Positions 33,636-44,434 of a stretch of DNA of 64,000 bases are shown here, one piece after another. This stretch comes from Strongylocentrotus purpuratus (Eukaryota > Echinodermata > Echinoidea > Camarodonta > Strongylocentrotidae). The stretch covers positions 1 to 64,000 of the forward strand of contig NW_022145555.1 of the NCBI RefSeq assembly GCF_000002235.5. The letters run 5' to 3'. Made by a program: the position numbers and the translations under genes. Each line of letters starts with the position of its first letter. Positions within the stretch are counted from its first letter, which is position 1. The notes beneath the pieces were generated by a model that was given only the letters and a program-made list of their open reading frames with translations, was not told where the DNA came from and did not search any database.

Positions 33636-36145
33636 AAGGGTCGCGCTAAGTTCCGTTTTTGCGTCCCGGACTTAAAAAACCCCAAATCTCACGCACAAAT
33701 TTTGCAAAAGCAGTGAGTAAACTAACTTAAATTGATTTATATTCTGTACGGTACATCAAGTCAGTTCACTAATGCAAATTGGCCTCAACCCATACCACTT
33801 CTATGGGCATTTATCATGCCTATGATTTACTATGCATACGGCCTTTACCTACCAATCCTGTCATATGCGTTCTAATGTATGTTTTCCGTTCCCAGGATGA
33901 CCATTATGTATATGTCTACGGCTGATTGTCAAGGAAAGGAAACGGAGTTAAGTCTTTTGTCTTTCGTTTGTTGCTACGGCAGGCAGCCAGTGAAAACGAA
34001 TTCGTTTGATACAATTATGGAAGTTCAAGCACTTCTTTAAACATACAGAACTTTGTTATTCCTAGCTCATTTTTCCTGATTGAGGTGTCATAATTATGAA
34101 GGGGCAGAAACTCAACTTTCTAGAAATGTGATTTTCTCTTTGAAATTCAGATACCGTCCGCCAAATGACTTTTTAGTTTCCTCTCTTCAAATTCATTTTA
34201 ATCACTCATGCGTTAAATATGCATTATATAATTTGCATCAAATGAAAGAGGAGGATCTAAACTTTCCAAATATTTGTCATTTATCAATTATAATTGTGCT
34301 CAAGTTATGATAAAACATCGATAATTCTCGGTTTCGTTTTTCTGGGACGCACTGTTTATTCATAAAAATGTCGGTATTGATGAATAATCATACCAGAAAG
34401 GTGAAGTGTACTTGTTATTTGTTTTTTCTCAATTATGTCAAAGATACTTTAGGAGCTGGAACCAAAGTACCATGACAAAAACGAATTTGTAAACATGTGA
34501 AGTGCGATTAAATAGGCCTCGAATGAAAACGTTTGGACGAATTTGCCTTAAAGGTAATACAAAGATTTAGTATGGGGTCATGAATTTGGTTCAAATGAAC
34601 ATATTGGAACTTGGAAGCATATGCGTTCCTACAATACTCAGTGATCGCTGTCGCGGTTGAAATCGAGTCTGAAGTTATGAAATTGTAAATAATGCACTGT
34701 TTATGTTGTATAGCTCCCTCTCAAGGTCAAGATATTAATTAAGCGATAAAACAATGTTTCTTTAATAAAATCGACCGGTTAGCTATTCCCGTTTGGAAAC
34801 TATATATCACAACTACATATTCTGAGATTTTCATGGTCGCAGCTACCATTGTACGGCCGTAGGTGCTATTTGAAATGTTTATATTCAATTTTTCTCGAAA
34901 GCAGAAGTATTTTAGGGACTAAATTTTCTATAGTGCTTATAAAACATCCACAGGGACATCCAAATATATCAAAATAGTAAAGAATCACTATCCACCCAAT
35001 TTTAAAATTTCCCACAACTTTGTATTATCTTTAAACCTGAGTTTTCTTTCTGTGATTGATCGATTAATTGGTTGGTAGATTGGTTGATTGGGTGGTCGGG
35101 TGAAGGTAGCGAGGGGCTCGAGCACTCTAAAACACTTTCGCATGCATTAAACTTATATATTCCAATCTGTTTCATACTTGCCAATCCATGAATATTTCTT
35201 ACAACGTTAAACGATTAACAGTTTGCAAGGGTGAAAGGAAGTGGTGACATTACACAATGCGCTACATGACTTATGAGGAAGTTTCAATAGCTGTGATAAC
35301 AAACATACCGGTGAAAAGCTCGGCATGAATCCATTTGATATTGATGTTTTTATCTATCATGTCTATTAATGGTACTATGTCCCATTTTGCAGGCCCAAAA
35401 ATGAAAAGGTTAAATTCCAACGGCATTTGAAAGATAATACTAATTTAGAACTTCCCTTAAAAAAAAGGGGGGAGGGGCTTGAAAATGTCTTTAAATTGGA
35501 AAATAACGACTATTAGTTGTTAAGAGCTATAGAGCCAGTAAGAAATGGTCTGATTTTCAGACCATTGTACCGAATGATCGTACGTTTTATGCTGCGCAAA
35601 GATTCAATCAGTTTAATTTTGGCCATTACAAGCAGAAGTGGGATATTGATGTAGACAAATGCTCATATACCCTTTACAGCTCATGTTATGTATGTTATTG
35701 CCAAAGAAGGAAAAAGGCAAGTCAGTCACTCACTCAATAGTGTCTGACAGTGAAGTCTAGCAAGTAAACGGGTTTCCTTGCATAATTTGAATATTAGGAC
35801 ACTGCTAACGTTTAAATTTCACAGATAGGACAAACATGACATATTCATAATTCCTGCAAAGTTCTACAGAATTTGATGTTGGCTGCAAAAGGGACATAGT
35901 ATCTTTAAAGGCACAGTCTTTACAAAAAAAAGATAACTTCTTCTCGTTAATAAAGATAGGAAAAGTTGTTATATAATGTTATCTCCCTTTGCATCGGATA
36001 AACTCTAGGGAATCTAAAGCTTGGTCCAAACTTGTCAACTGTTAATCATGATGTTTCGAACAATAAGGGCATTCTAATAGCAAAATTTAATGAGTCATTT
36101 ATTCTAATACATTCTTTCAAACTGAGGTACACGATAATTTTCACT
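33636..36145. other. Noncoding, mosaic of type A and type B flank relics
   Basis: No gene is supported. Positions 34430-34535 match the B 3' flank (AAGATACTTTAGGAGCTGGA, GTAAACATGTGAAGTGCGA). Positions 34550-34620 match the stretch before A1 at 21560-21620. Positions 35100-35170 match the AGCGAGGGGCTCGAGCACTC segment at 62800. Positions 35985-36130 match sequence just upstream of type A promoters. The region looks like remains of a lost B-A unit. Confidence 0.5.
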
Positions 36146-36149
36146 TTCA

Positions 36150-36440
36150 TCAGATCCAAACTTTCCCTTTAAAGTCACGATGTCGCAATCGACTGCAACT
36201 GCAGTCACTGACGTAACAAATCGTTGCAATAAAGACACCTTTCCGGGGCGAGATCACAGTGTATTGCGAAATAATATTTGAAGCCCCTGGAGGTACATCA
36301 TATACAAACACTTCTGATTGGTCGATGGAATAAAGATGCGGGCTCTGATTGGACATGCGAGGTAATAGTTCTTCGGAAGTGGGCGTGGTGGAATTGGATG
36401 CACCTTGCCTTGATGCCCTATATAAAGACATCCATAGTGA
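36150..36440 (+). promoter_or_regulatory. Orphan type A promoter, complete but without exon 1
   Basis: TGACGTAA near 36209, two inverted CCAAT boxes (about 36317 and 36347), TTCGGAAGTGGGCGTGGTGG and TATATAA at 36419-36425 are all present. Directly after GACATCCATAGTGATATAAG the sequence switches to the upstream flank of a type B gene (GTGGGGTTTTCCATGATCTG). The promoter was thus joined to B3 flank DNA by recombination. It may still initiate transcription toward B3, which I cannot judge. Confidence 0.7.
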
Positions 36441-37189
36441 TATAAGGTGGGGTTTTCCATGATCTGTTCAAATACATAACAATCGCAAGGGTCATTGGCA
36501 TCTGTAATGTATGTGTGATTGTTTGTGGGTTTTCCCAGCGTATATTCAAGGCAGAGTCGATGCATCTTGGAATGTTAGACATGTTATCATGCAACACGGG
36601 TTGTAGAATGCTTGGGGTGCTTTATCCTGTTAGAATCAGAGAAACATGCTGTATTCAGCTATTTGTCTTCTCTGCATGTACAAACAAAATTATAGCAATA
36701 AATATAACATGAATAGGGGGCGCTTTATATAAGTTTGGATTATGTGTTAATCATCACGGGATAACACAAGGCAATCATAGTGGCTAGAAATTCGTTTGTT
36801 TTGAAAACAATAGTTGCCTCCCGGCATGCCAGGGATATAACTTCGTTAACTAGGTTCGATCGAGTTTAAGTGTAATTTAATTAGTTCGAATACTTTTTGC
36901 ACTCTATGGTACATGTCTTTTTATGTTTTCAATTGATTGATATGGTATTTTATTATGAGAAATTACAACAATTCAAATCTTTATTCCCCCTTTAACATTT
37001 CCCAATCTACGAGTATCATGAAGTGGATTCAATAACATGTCTGATCATGCCTGGTAAATTCCCTTATCTACGAACTTGATGAAATCAACAACGAATGGTG
37101 TGAACATTTTTATTGTTACAAGTAAACTATTTCCAGCCCCATATTAGAGCAGCTGACGATGACGAAGCTTTTTTGCCCTTGGAGTTATC

Positions 37190-37330
37190 TCGTTTCTGAT
37201 TGGTCGATCAAACGACCGACGGGGTCTCTGATTGGCCAAGTAAAGTTCGGATTCCCAAAGAGTGGGTGGGGCACCATTTATTAATTTGATGCAGTATAAG
37301 AATACGCGTCTTCGTCTTGGACGCCATTAT
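37190..37330 (+). promoter_or_regulatory. B3 promoter
   Basis: GATTGG at 37198-37203 and 37230-37235 (inverted CCAAT), GAGTGGGTGGGGCACC (GT box) and GTATAAGAA at about 37294-37302 (TATA). The kappaB-like site of B1 is CGGATTCCCA here, a weaker match. Confidence 0.7.
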
Positions 37331-37395
37331 TTTGATCAGCTATACTATCCAGTTCGAAATATCTTCAGAGCGTTTTCAAGGAGCCATTCTACATA

Positions 37396-38354
37396 ATGCA
37401 TTTAGCATTGAATTCTTTCATTTTGAAAAACAGAAGTCTTGATAGATTTCATTCGGCATCATCTGAAGCAGATTGTCTGCACAGGTAAGAGTACATTTTC
37501 TTGCTCATAATGTAATAAGGGGGCGGATACAGGATTAGGTAATTACAAAACAATGCCGGACAATTTCTGATTGAGAAAACTGGGGGAAGGGGGCAGGTAT
37601 GGAGGGGGGGGGGGGTAATATATTTTATATATATATTGAATTACACATGAATAAAAAGATAAATGCAGGGAGAAACGAGTCTTATTGTGGGAACCTTTGG
37701 ACATCCACTAACGTCTTCAATACGCCATGTACTCTCTGCAACAAGCATGATTCGCATCCATCATTATGTACTGTTCTGAGCATTACTGAGAATATTATAT
37801 ATTAGGCCCGTTCACACATAACACTTAGTGCGAATTGGATCGTGATGCAAAGATTTTTTGGGGGAGGGGGGGGGGTGACCATTCACAAGAACGTCTGAAG
37901 GCTGCGCATGCGTGAATCTCGACGACATATGCGCGCTTGGAATCCTGGGATTAAATAAATCGACTTGTGAATTTCAATACCATTCACACAAAGTATCGCG
38001 ATTATTCTGAACAAATCGAAAGGCTTACTGCGAATTGGAATCGCGAAGATAAGTGAAATTATTCTGTCCACACACGCACAAAAAAAAATGACTTTCAATT
38101 TTATTATTATTTTTTTTTTTTAAACCTCACTTTTTCTGTAGGTGTAAACGTCCCTTATGGTTTGATCTCAAATCTATTCTTGTATATATGCACCACATGA
38201 TTGCTAACAAATATCTGTGTAATATAAAACAAAAATATCACCACAACTTTCCCTCCTTTCGTTTGACAGATACAATATGTCACCAAACGAGCCCTCCTCC
38301 CAGACGAGTGGTACGGGACCCAACCGTATTGACTGCGGTGGAGGCGAGGAGTAG
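37396..38354 (+). CDS. Type B small two-exon gene B3, unknown function (57 aa)
   Basis: The CDS joins 37396-37484 and 38270-38354. Exon 1 starts MHLALNSFILKNRSLDRF, continues HSASSEADCLHR and ends CAC-AG before GTAAGAG. The acceptor is GTTTGACAG. The join reads LHRYNMSP, and exon 2 ends with an Asn/Ser/Gly tail closing GGGEE. Its N-terminus has a different start from B1: ATG-CAT-TTA resembles the ATG-CAT-TTG start of A1 and A2, linking the two types. Exon 1 is 89 nt against 86 in B1, a whole-codon difference, as expected for coding sequence. Unlike B2 it keeps both splice sites, so it is the best candidate for a working type B gene. Product, partner and location are unknown. Confidence 0.75.
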
Positions 38355-38554
38355 ACCCGCTGGCTAAACCTTCTACATGCACCGGTCCGGAGATCCAGCT
38401 ATGGAGTTGATCGAGGCCAATATGTAGCTAATGAGCGACGGACAGACGGTCAGACGGAAGGAAGGGGGAATCGCCAGCAAGATGTCTACAATTTGTTACT
38501 TAAGCTATAATTGTTTTAAAGTAACATTTCAGATTTATATTTCATGTTTAAATT

Positions 38555-38845
38555 TTGTTGAGGGAAAAATAGTTTGGAATCCCTGTTGAGGGAAAAATAA
38601 TTTGGAATCCCTGTTGGAGGATACATATTTTGGAATACCTGTAGAGGGAAAAAGATTTTGGAATCCATGAGAGGGGACAAGATTTTCGAATCCCTGTGGA
38701 GTGAAAGATAATTTGGAATCCCTGTGCAGGGAAAGATAATTTGGAATCCCTGTGGAGGGAAAAAGAATTTGGAATCCCTGTTGAGGGGAAAATAATTTGG
38801 AATCCCTCTTGAGGGAAAGATAATTTGGAATCCCTGTGGATCAAA
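38555..38845 (+). repeat. Minisatellite of about 24 bp downstream of B3
   Basis: Same unit as at 18070-18505 (ATTTGGAATCCCTGTTGAGG), with about 10 units and no MITE. The difference in unit number from B2 shows array instability since duplication. Confidence 0.85.
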
Positions 38846-39144
38846 GTCAACTTCTGTTGAAAGGGCTGTTGGTAGTAAATAAATAAATAAACATTACTTT
38901 GATTCTTTTGAAGAGTGTATATTCATGAAATCGTAAGACGTGGGTATCAATGCATATTATATTGGATAAAGAGGTGAATTGTACTTGTGATAATTTGTTT
39001 CTCAAAAATTCTAAAGTAATTTAAGTAGCTGGAACTCCAATAGCATGATACAACGAATTTGTAAACATGTGAAGTGCGACTAAAAAATGCCTCGAAAAAA
39101 ATTGAATAAGTGTGTCTGTTTTATTTTCTTTAAACCTAATTTAT

Positions 39145-39600
39145 TTTTGATTGATTGATTGATTGACTGATTGATTTGATTGATTGGTAGGTAGCTTGAT
39201 TGATTTTTCGTGTCATTGATAATTGGGTGGTTGGGTTGTTGTATTGACTGACTGACTGATATATAGATTTGAAGATTGCTTGGTTGGTTGATTTTGTAAT
39301 TGATTGGTTGTTTGTTTTATAGATTGAATTTTTCGACTGATTAGTTATTTGTAGTTGGGTTCTTTACTAACTGACTGATTCCTTGATTGATTGATTGATT
39401 GAATAAATGAATGATCGGTTGGTTTGTTGGTTGGTTGGATGATTTCTTTTTAGATTGATCAATCGTTTGATATATTATATTTCCGATTAGTTTTGTTGTT
39501 GGTATGTTGGTTGATATTTGCAATGGATTGATTGATTGATTGGTTGTTGGGTTGATAGATTGAATTTTCGATTGGTTGGTTGATTGGTTCGTTTACCGGT
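39145..39600. repeat. (TTGA)n-rich repeat, B3 flank
   Basis: Degenerate TTGA tetranucleotide repeat, nearly identical to 18785-19260. Confidence 0.85.
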
Positions 39601-40924
39601 CGTTTACTTGCTTGTAGTAGTGTCCCATAATAAGGACTGCTGAAGTTCTAATGTTCCTATGTAACAGGTTAGAACTTTAATTGACCCAATTTTTTGAAAT
39701 AAATGTTTACGTATTCCCATAAACTATTTTATAAATTATTTGTCTATCATCCAAATTACATAGTAGCTACAATGATTATTCAGGGTTGTAATAATGATTG
39801 ATAAATACTCTATAATTCAGAAATAAACTCGAGAACTTTAAAGCAGCCCCCCCCCCCCGCAAAAAAAAAGAATAACGAGGGCCTGAGGTAGCGAAGGGCT
39901 CGAGCACTCTAAAACACTTTCGCATAAATAATTAATAGAACATTTCTTGCAACGTTAAACAATTCACAGTTTATTTTAAAAAACAATCTTAGAACCACTA
40001 GATTTTATTCAGGGGAGGAATGGAAGTGGTGACGTTAAACAATACGCTGCATGTGATGAGGAATTTTTTATTTTGATAAGTTTCAATGGCTGTGATAACA
40101 AACGTGCTTTGAATCGGCTTGACATGAATCCACTGATATTGATGTTATATGTAACATGTCTGGAACATTTTTTCCGTTTTTTTTTTCTTCATCATTTATT
40201 AATTGAATAATGATTACAAAGAAAACCCATAATTACAAAGATTACAAAGAAAAACACATAAATTATCCTTATAGCAAAACATTAATTATACGTTTTTTTA
40301 ACATAATTTAATTTATTTTTCCAGAGGTGATACTTTTCAACATCTGCCCTCCAAAATATTTCTTTAAACAAAAATTTCGAATATGTTGTAAAATTACATT
40401 TTCTGTTTTGTGTACATGTATATAAAACTTAAGAAGCTATAGACTGATTTATATCACATTGCCTGCCTAAAATCATATCACTGTAATCTATGTTTTCATC
40501 ATATAACAATACTTCTGCTTTTCTTTGAGAAAAATTAAGACCTTGTGCCAAAATAATCACAATCATGAAATATATGATAATAACCCACAAATATTCGGTA
40601 ATTTTTAACCAGCCGTTGAAAAAACGAGATAGCGCCTTTTACGATTTATTTCAGCTAAGGCCAATGTTGGCTTTTTCGTGTTGGTTATAATACGCACAAC
40701 CAGCCGGTCCGTGTATTTTTACTATTAAACGGTCACCGTATTTTTGTTAAAGTGGAGCTGAATTGGTATGATCTTATTTGATTGTAGTTGGTCTAAAATT
40801 ACCTTTTTAGCAATTTAAGGTTCTAAAAGGGCACTAGAAATGTCATAAATAAAATATCAGGGTAATAACCATGCAATTTAAAGACATTTGGGGTCTTAAA
40901 CAAGAATTCAACTATCCCTTTAAA

Positions 40925-41520
40925 GATGCGATGTCGCAATCGACTGCAATTGCAGTCACTGACGTAACAAAACGTTGCAATAAAGACACCTTGCCGAAGG
41001 AGAGATCACAGTGCATTGCGAAATAATATTTGAAGCCCCTGGGGGTTCATTATATACGGACACTTTTGATTGACTGATGGAATAAACACAACTGTTTTTC
41101 TTGCGTAATGAAGGAACGTTACAAAAAATGGATCATTTCTTGTCATAAATTAAGAGAGGAAAAGAAAGTGAATAATTTTATCTCCCTTCACATCGGATAA
41201 AATGTAGGGAATCTAAAGCTTGGTCCAAACATTTCAGCTGTTTCAGATCATGTTTCGAACAAGAAGGGCATCAGAAGGGGCAATATTTAATGGGGCTTTT
41301 ATTCTAATTCACTCTTCCAAACTGAGGTAGCAATAATGAGAAAGCTCACAATTTGATTCCCTCTTCACCAGATTCCAACTTCTCTTTAAGCTCACATTGT
41401 CGCAATCGACTGCAACTGCAGTCACTGACGTAATAAAAAGTTGCAATAAAGACATCTTACCAATGCGAGATCACAGTCCATTGCGAAATAATATTTGAAG
41501 GACGGTAAAATCCAGATACA
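40925..41520 (+). promoter_or_regulatory. Two orphan type A promoter relics at the B3 locus
   Basis: These are counterparts of 20585-21200. The copy at about 40930-41090 keeps GATGTCGCAATCGACTGCAA, TGACGTAA and a weakened CCAAT (GATTGACTGATGG). The copy at 41395-41510 keeps the distal part only. Neither has a TATA box or exon 1. Confidence 0.6.
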
Positions 41521-42439
41521 ATCTCGCTAGAATAATTCTCAGGATATCCATTTAGGAATAGAAGGCGAATAATGTTATCTCCCTTTGCATCGGATAAATG
41601 TAGGGAAACTAAAGCTTGGTCCAAACTTTTCAGCTGTTTCCGATCATGTTTCGAACAAGGAGGGCATCAGAAGGGGCAGTATTTAATGGGGCTTGTATTC
41701 TAATACACTCTTCCAAGCTGAGGTTTAGCAATAATGACCTCCAGGGACGTCGCCAAAAGGGGGGGATGTGGGAGGGGGTGCGACACCCCTCCACCTGTCA
41801 GGATATTGTCGGTAAAATTGCGCTGCCGTCGGGAAAAAAGAGAAAAGGGGGAGGGGAAAAGAGAGGGAAAGGGAAAGAAAAGAAATAAGAAAAGGAAAAG
41901 AAAAGAAAGAAAGGAAGAGAAAGGAAAGAAAGGAAAAGAAAGGAAAAGAAAGGAAAGAAAAGAGAAGAAAGAAAGAGAAAAAAGAAAAAGAGGGAGGAGA
42001 GGAAAGAAAGGAAAAGAAAGAAAAGGGGAAAAAAGAGAGTAAAAGGGAAACGAAAGAAACGGGGGTGAAAGAGAGGGGAGAGAGGAGGAGTGGGAGTAAA
42101 AGAGAGAAGGGGGTTGTTGGGTGGAGTCGTCTCGTCGAGGGATCAAGAAAGACACGGGCAAATATGTTGCTATGTCGGGTCAGCTGTGTCGGTATTCTTG
42201 CTCGATCCTCGTGTACTATATCAATGCAGAAGTTTGAAGTCGGTGAGATGTATATTGTAGGTCGGCCGACAAGTTTTTTTTCACTATCGGCGAACTGTGA
42301 CTTTTTATCCACTGTGACGACTTCAAGAGTGACTACAACTACAATACTTCTATTTTCTCGAAGTTTCACTTTCCTATAATATCAGGTAAAGAAATCAGAG
42401 GTTTAAAATTTTCGGGGAAACTAAATTCAAACAATGTTT

Positions 42440-44045
42440 AAGGGGCCAACAACGGTACGACGAATCGTCTTTCTTTCTCTATATTGTGATGAAACGCCCC
42501 CCAAAAATCCGCGCTTCGCTCGGAAGGGGAAAACTGAATTCAGAAAAATAGGGCTTATTAAGAGTCGAAAACGGTACTAACGAATCGTCTTCTTTCTCTA
42601 ATAATTTAATAAAACGTCAAAGCTTCCGCGCTTTGCGCGAGAGGAGGAGAAACTGAATTCAGAGAATTAGGGCTTATTAAGAGTCGAAAACGGTACAACG
42701 AATCATCTTCTTTCTCTAATAATTAAATGAAACATCAAAATTTCGGCGCTTCGCGCGGGAAGGGGGGAAGCTTTATTACGAACAAGGATTAGGATCCGAT
42801 CATGGTTCAACGAATCGTCTACTTTCTCTAATAATTTAATGAAACGCCAAACCCTCCGCGCTTCGCGCGGAAGGGGGACAACTGAATTCAAAAAAGGATT
42901 AACAGTCGAAAACAGTACACCAAATAGGGCTTGTTAAGAGTCGAAAACGGTACAAACGAACCTTCTTCTTTCTCTAATAATTTAATGAAACGTCAAAGCT
43001 TCCGCGCTTCGCGCGATGGGGGAAACTGAATTCAGACAATTAGGGCTTATTAAGAGTCGAAAACGGTACAGCGAAGGTGACACGACATTTGCTCCTGCGA
43101 CAATTGCTCCGGGCTTTATTTCGTCTAAGATGTAGGGTTAGGGTTAGGGTTTCAATAGGGTTTTATGTAAGGTTTAGGGTTAGGTTTAGGGTAGGGTATA
43201 GTGTTGAATCCAGGGTTGAAGTTAGCCATTCGATTAGTGTATGAAATTTACAGCGGAGCAATTGTCGCCGGAGCAAATGTCATGGAATCACAGCGAATCG
43301 TCTTCTTTCTCTAAGAATTTAATGAAACGACATAACTTCCGCGCTTTGCGCGAGAGGAGGAGAAACTGAATTCAGAAAAGGATTAACAGTCGAGAACGGT
43401 ACAGCAATTAAATCGTGTTCTTTTCATAATAAATTAATAAAACGTCAAAGCGTTCGCACTTCGCGCGGGAGGGGGGGGACCTCATTTAGACGAGTCGAGA
43501 ACGGTACAACGAATCGTCTTCTTTCTCTAATATTTTAAGGAAACGTCAAAGCTTCCGCGCTTCGCGCTAAAGGGGGAAATTGAATTCAGACAATTAGGGC
43601 TTATTAAGAGTCGAAAACGGTACAACGAATCGTCTTCTTTCTCTAATAATTTAATGAAACGACATAACTTCCGCGCTTTGCGCAAGAGGAGGAGAAACTG
43701 AATTTAGACAAGGATTAAGAGTCGAGAACGGTACACCAAATAGGGCTTATTAAGAGTCGAAAACGGTACAAACGAATCGTCTTCTTTCTCTAACAATTTA
43801 ATGAAACGTCAAAGCTTCCGCGCTTCGCGCGAAAGGGGAAACCGAATTCAGATGAATAGGGAGTGGAGTCGAAAACGGTACGACGAATCGTCTTCCTTTC
43901 TCTACGCCCAAAATTCCGCGCGAAGGGAGAAAACTTCATTTAGACGACTCCAGAACGGTACAACGAATCGTCTTCTTTCTCAAATAATTTAATGTAACGT
44001 CAAAATTTCCGCGCTTTGCGCGGAGGGGAAAGCTTCATTCAGACA
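42440..44045 (+). repeat. Satellite array with a CGCGCTTCGCGCG core, forward orientation
   Basis: Units of roughly 110-140 bp run as AGAGTCGAAAACGGTACAAC, GAATCGTCTTCTTTCTCTAA, TAATTTAATGAAACGTCAAA, GCTTCCGCGCTTCGCGCG, then a short purine tract and AACTGAATTCAGACAA. About a dozen units are visible. CGCGCTTCGCGCG-type cores are self-complementary. The reverse-complement array lies at 59560-61580, on the other side of A2 and A3. A 214-bp MITE is inserted at 43076. Confidence 0.85.
43076..43289. mobile_element. 214-bp MITE with telomere-like TTAGGG tract
   Basis: Inverted repeats GACATTTGCTCC and GCGACAATTGCTCCG (left) and their complement (right) are flanked by the 8-bp repeat ACAGCGAA (43068-43075 and 43290-43297). 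The interior at 43132-43200 is irregular TTAGGG-like repeat. The element sits inside a satellite unit and is younger than it. The 8-bp duplication suggests hAT affinity. Confidence 0.85.
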
Positions 44046-44104
44046 AGAATTAGATGATTAGAAATAATGAGAAAGCTCACAATTTGATATTCCCCCTTCA
44101 CCAG

Positions 44105-44385
44105 GTCCCAACCTTCTCTTTAAAGTCGCGATGTCGCAGTCGACTGCAACTGCAGTCACTGACGTAACAAATCGTTGCAATAAAGACACCTTTCCAGGGC
44201 CAGATCACAGTGCATTGCGAAATAATATTTGAAGTCCCTGAGGGTATATTATATAGGGACACTTCTGATTGGTCAATAGAATAGAGACGCGGGCTCTGAT
44301 TGGACAGGCGAGGTAATAAGTTCTCCGGAAGTGCATGGGCGTAGGGTAATTAATGCATCTCGTCTTGTTGCCCTATATAAAGATA
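44105..44385 (+). promoter_or_regulatory. A2 promoter
   Basis: TGACGTAA at 44160-44167, inverted CCAAT boxes GATTGG at 44267-44272 and 44298-44303, CCGGAAGT at 44325-44332, GGGCGTAGGG, and TATATAA at 44374-44380. It is almost identical to the A1 promoter. The composite insertion ends about 40 bp upstream of this conserved block. Confidence 0.75.
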
Positions 44386-44434
44386 TCATTAGTAATATAT
44401 CTTCAATTTTGGGGGAAACGAAACACTTTTATAG

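Larger units (their letters stand above)
36447..41550 (+). repeat. B3 segmental duplication, paralogous to 13755-21330
   Basis: This block is collinear with the B2 locus: upstream flank, promoter, both exons, minisatellite, TTGA tract, AT-rich flank and the two orphan A promoters. It differs by lacking the 2.1-kb foldback element (empty site at 37042-37050) and the 99-bp MITE (empty site near 38629), plus small indels. Next comes the A2 locus, just as A1 follows B2, so the unit duplicated was a B-A gene pair. Confidence 0.8.
41738..44062. mobile_element. 2.3-kb composite insertion carrying a satellite array
   Basis: Sequence directly upstream of the A2 promoter is interrupted between two copies of AATAATGA (41730-41737 and 44063-44070). 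The related flanks at 21672 and 41331 are uninterrupted. The insertion starts CCTCCAGGGACGTCGCC, has a polypurine tract at 41826-42110, a 330-bp unmatched segment, and then the satellite. I see no matching inverted repeat at the two ends, so the superfamily is unclear and one end may be truncated. Confidence 0.6.

Noticed and set aside
43132..43200. Interstitial telomere or chromosome-end relic
   Set aside because: The TTAGGG-like tract lies inside a small MITE with clear inverted repeats and a target duplication.
41738..44062. Assigning this insertion to hAT from its 8-bp direct repeat
   Set aside because: The two ends are not inverted repeats of each other, so the class cannot be given.
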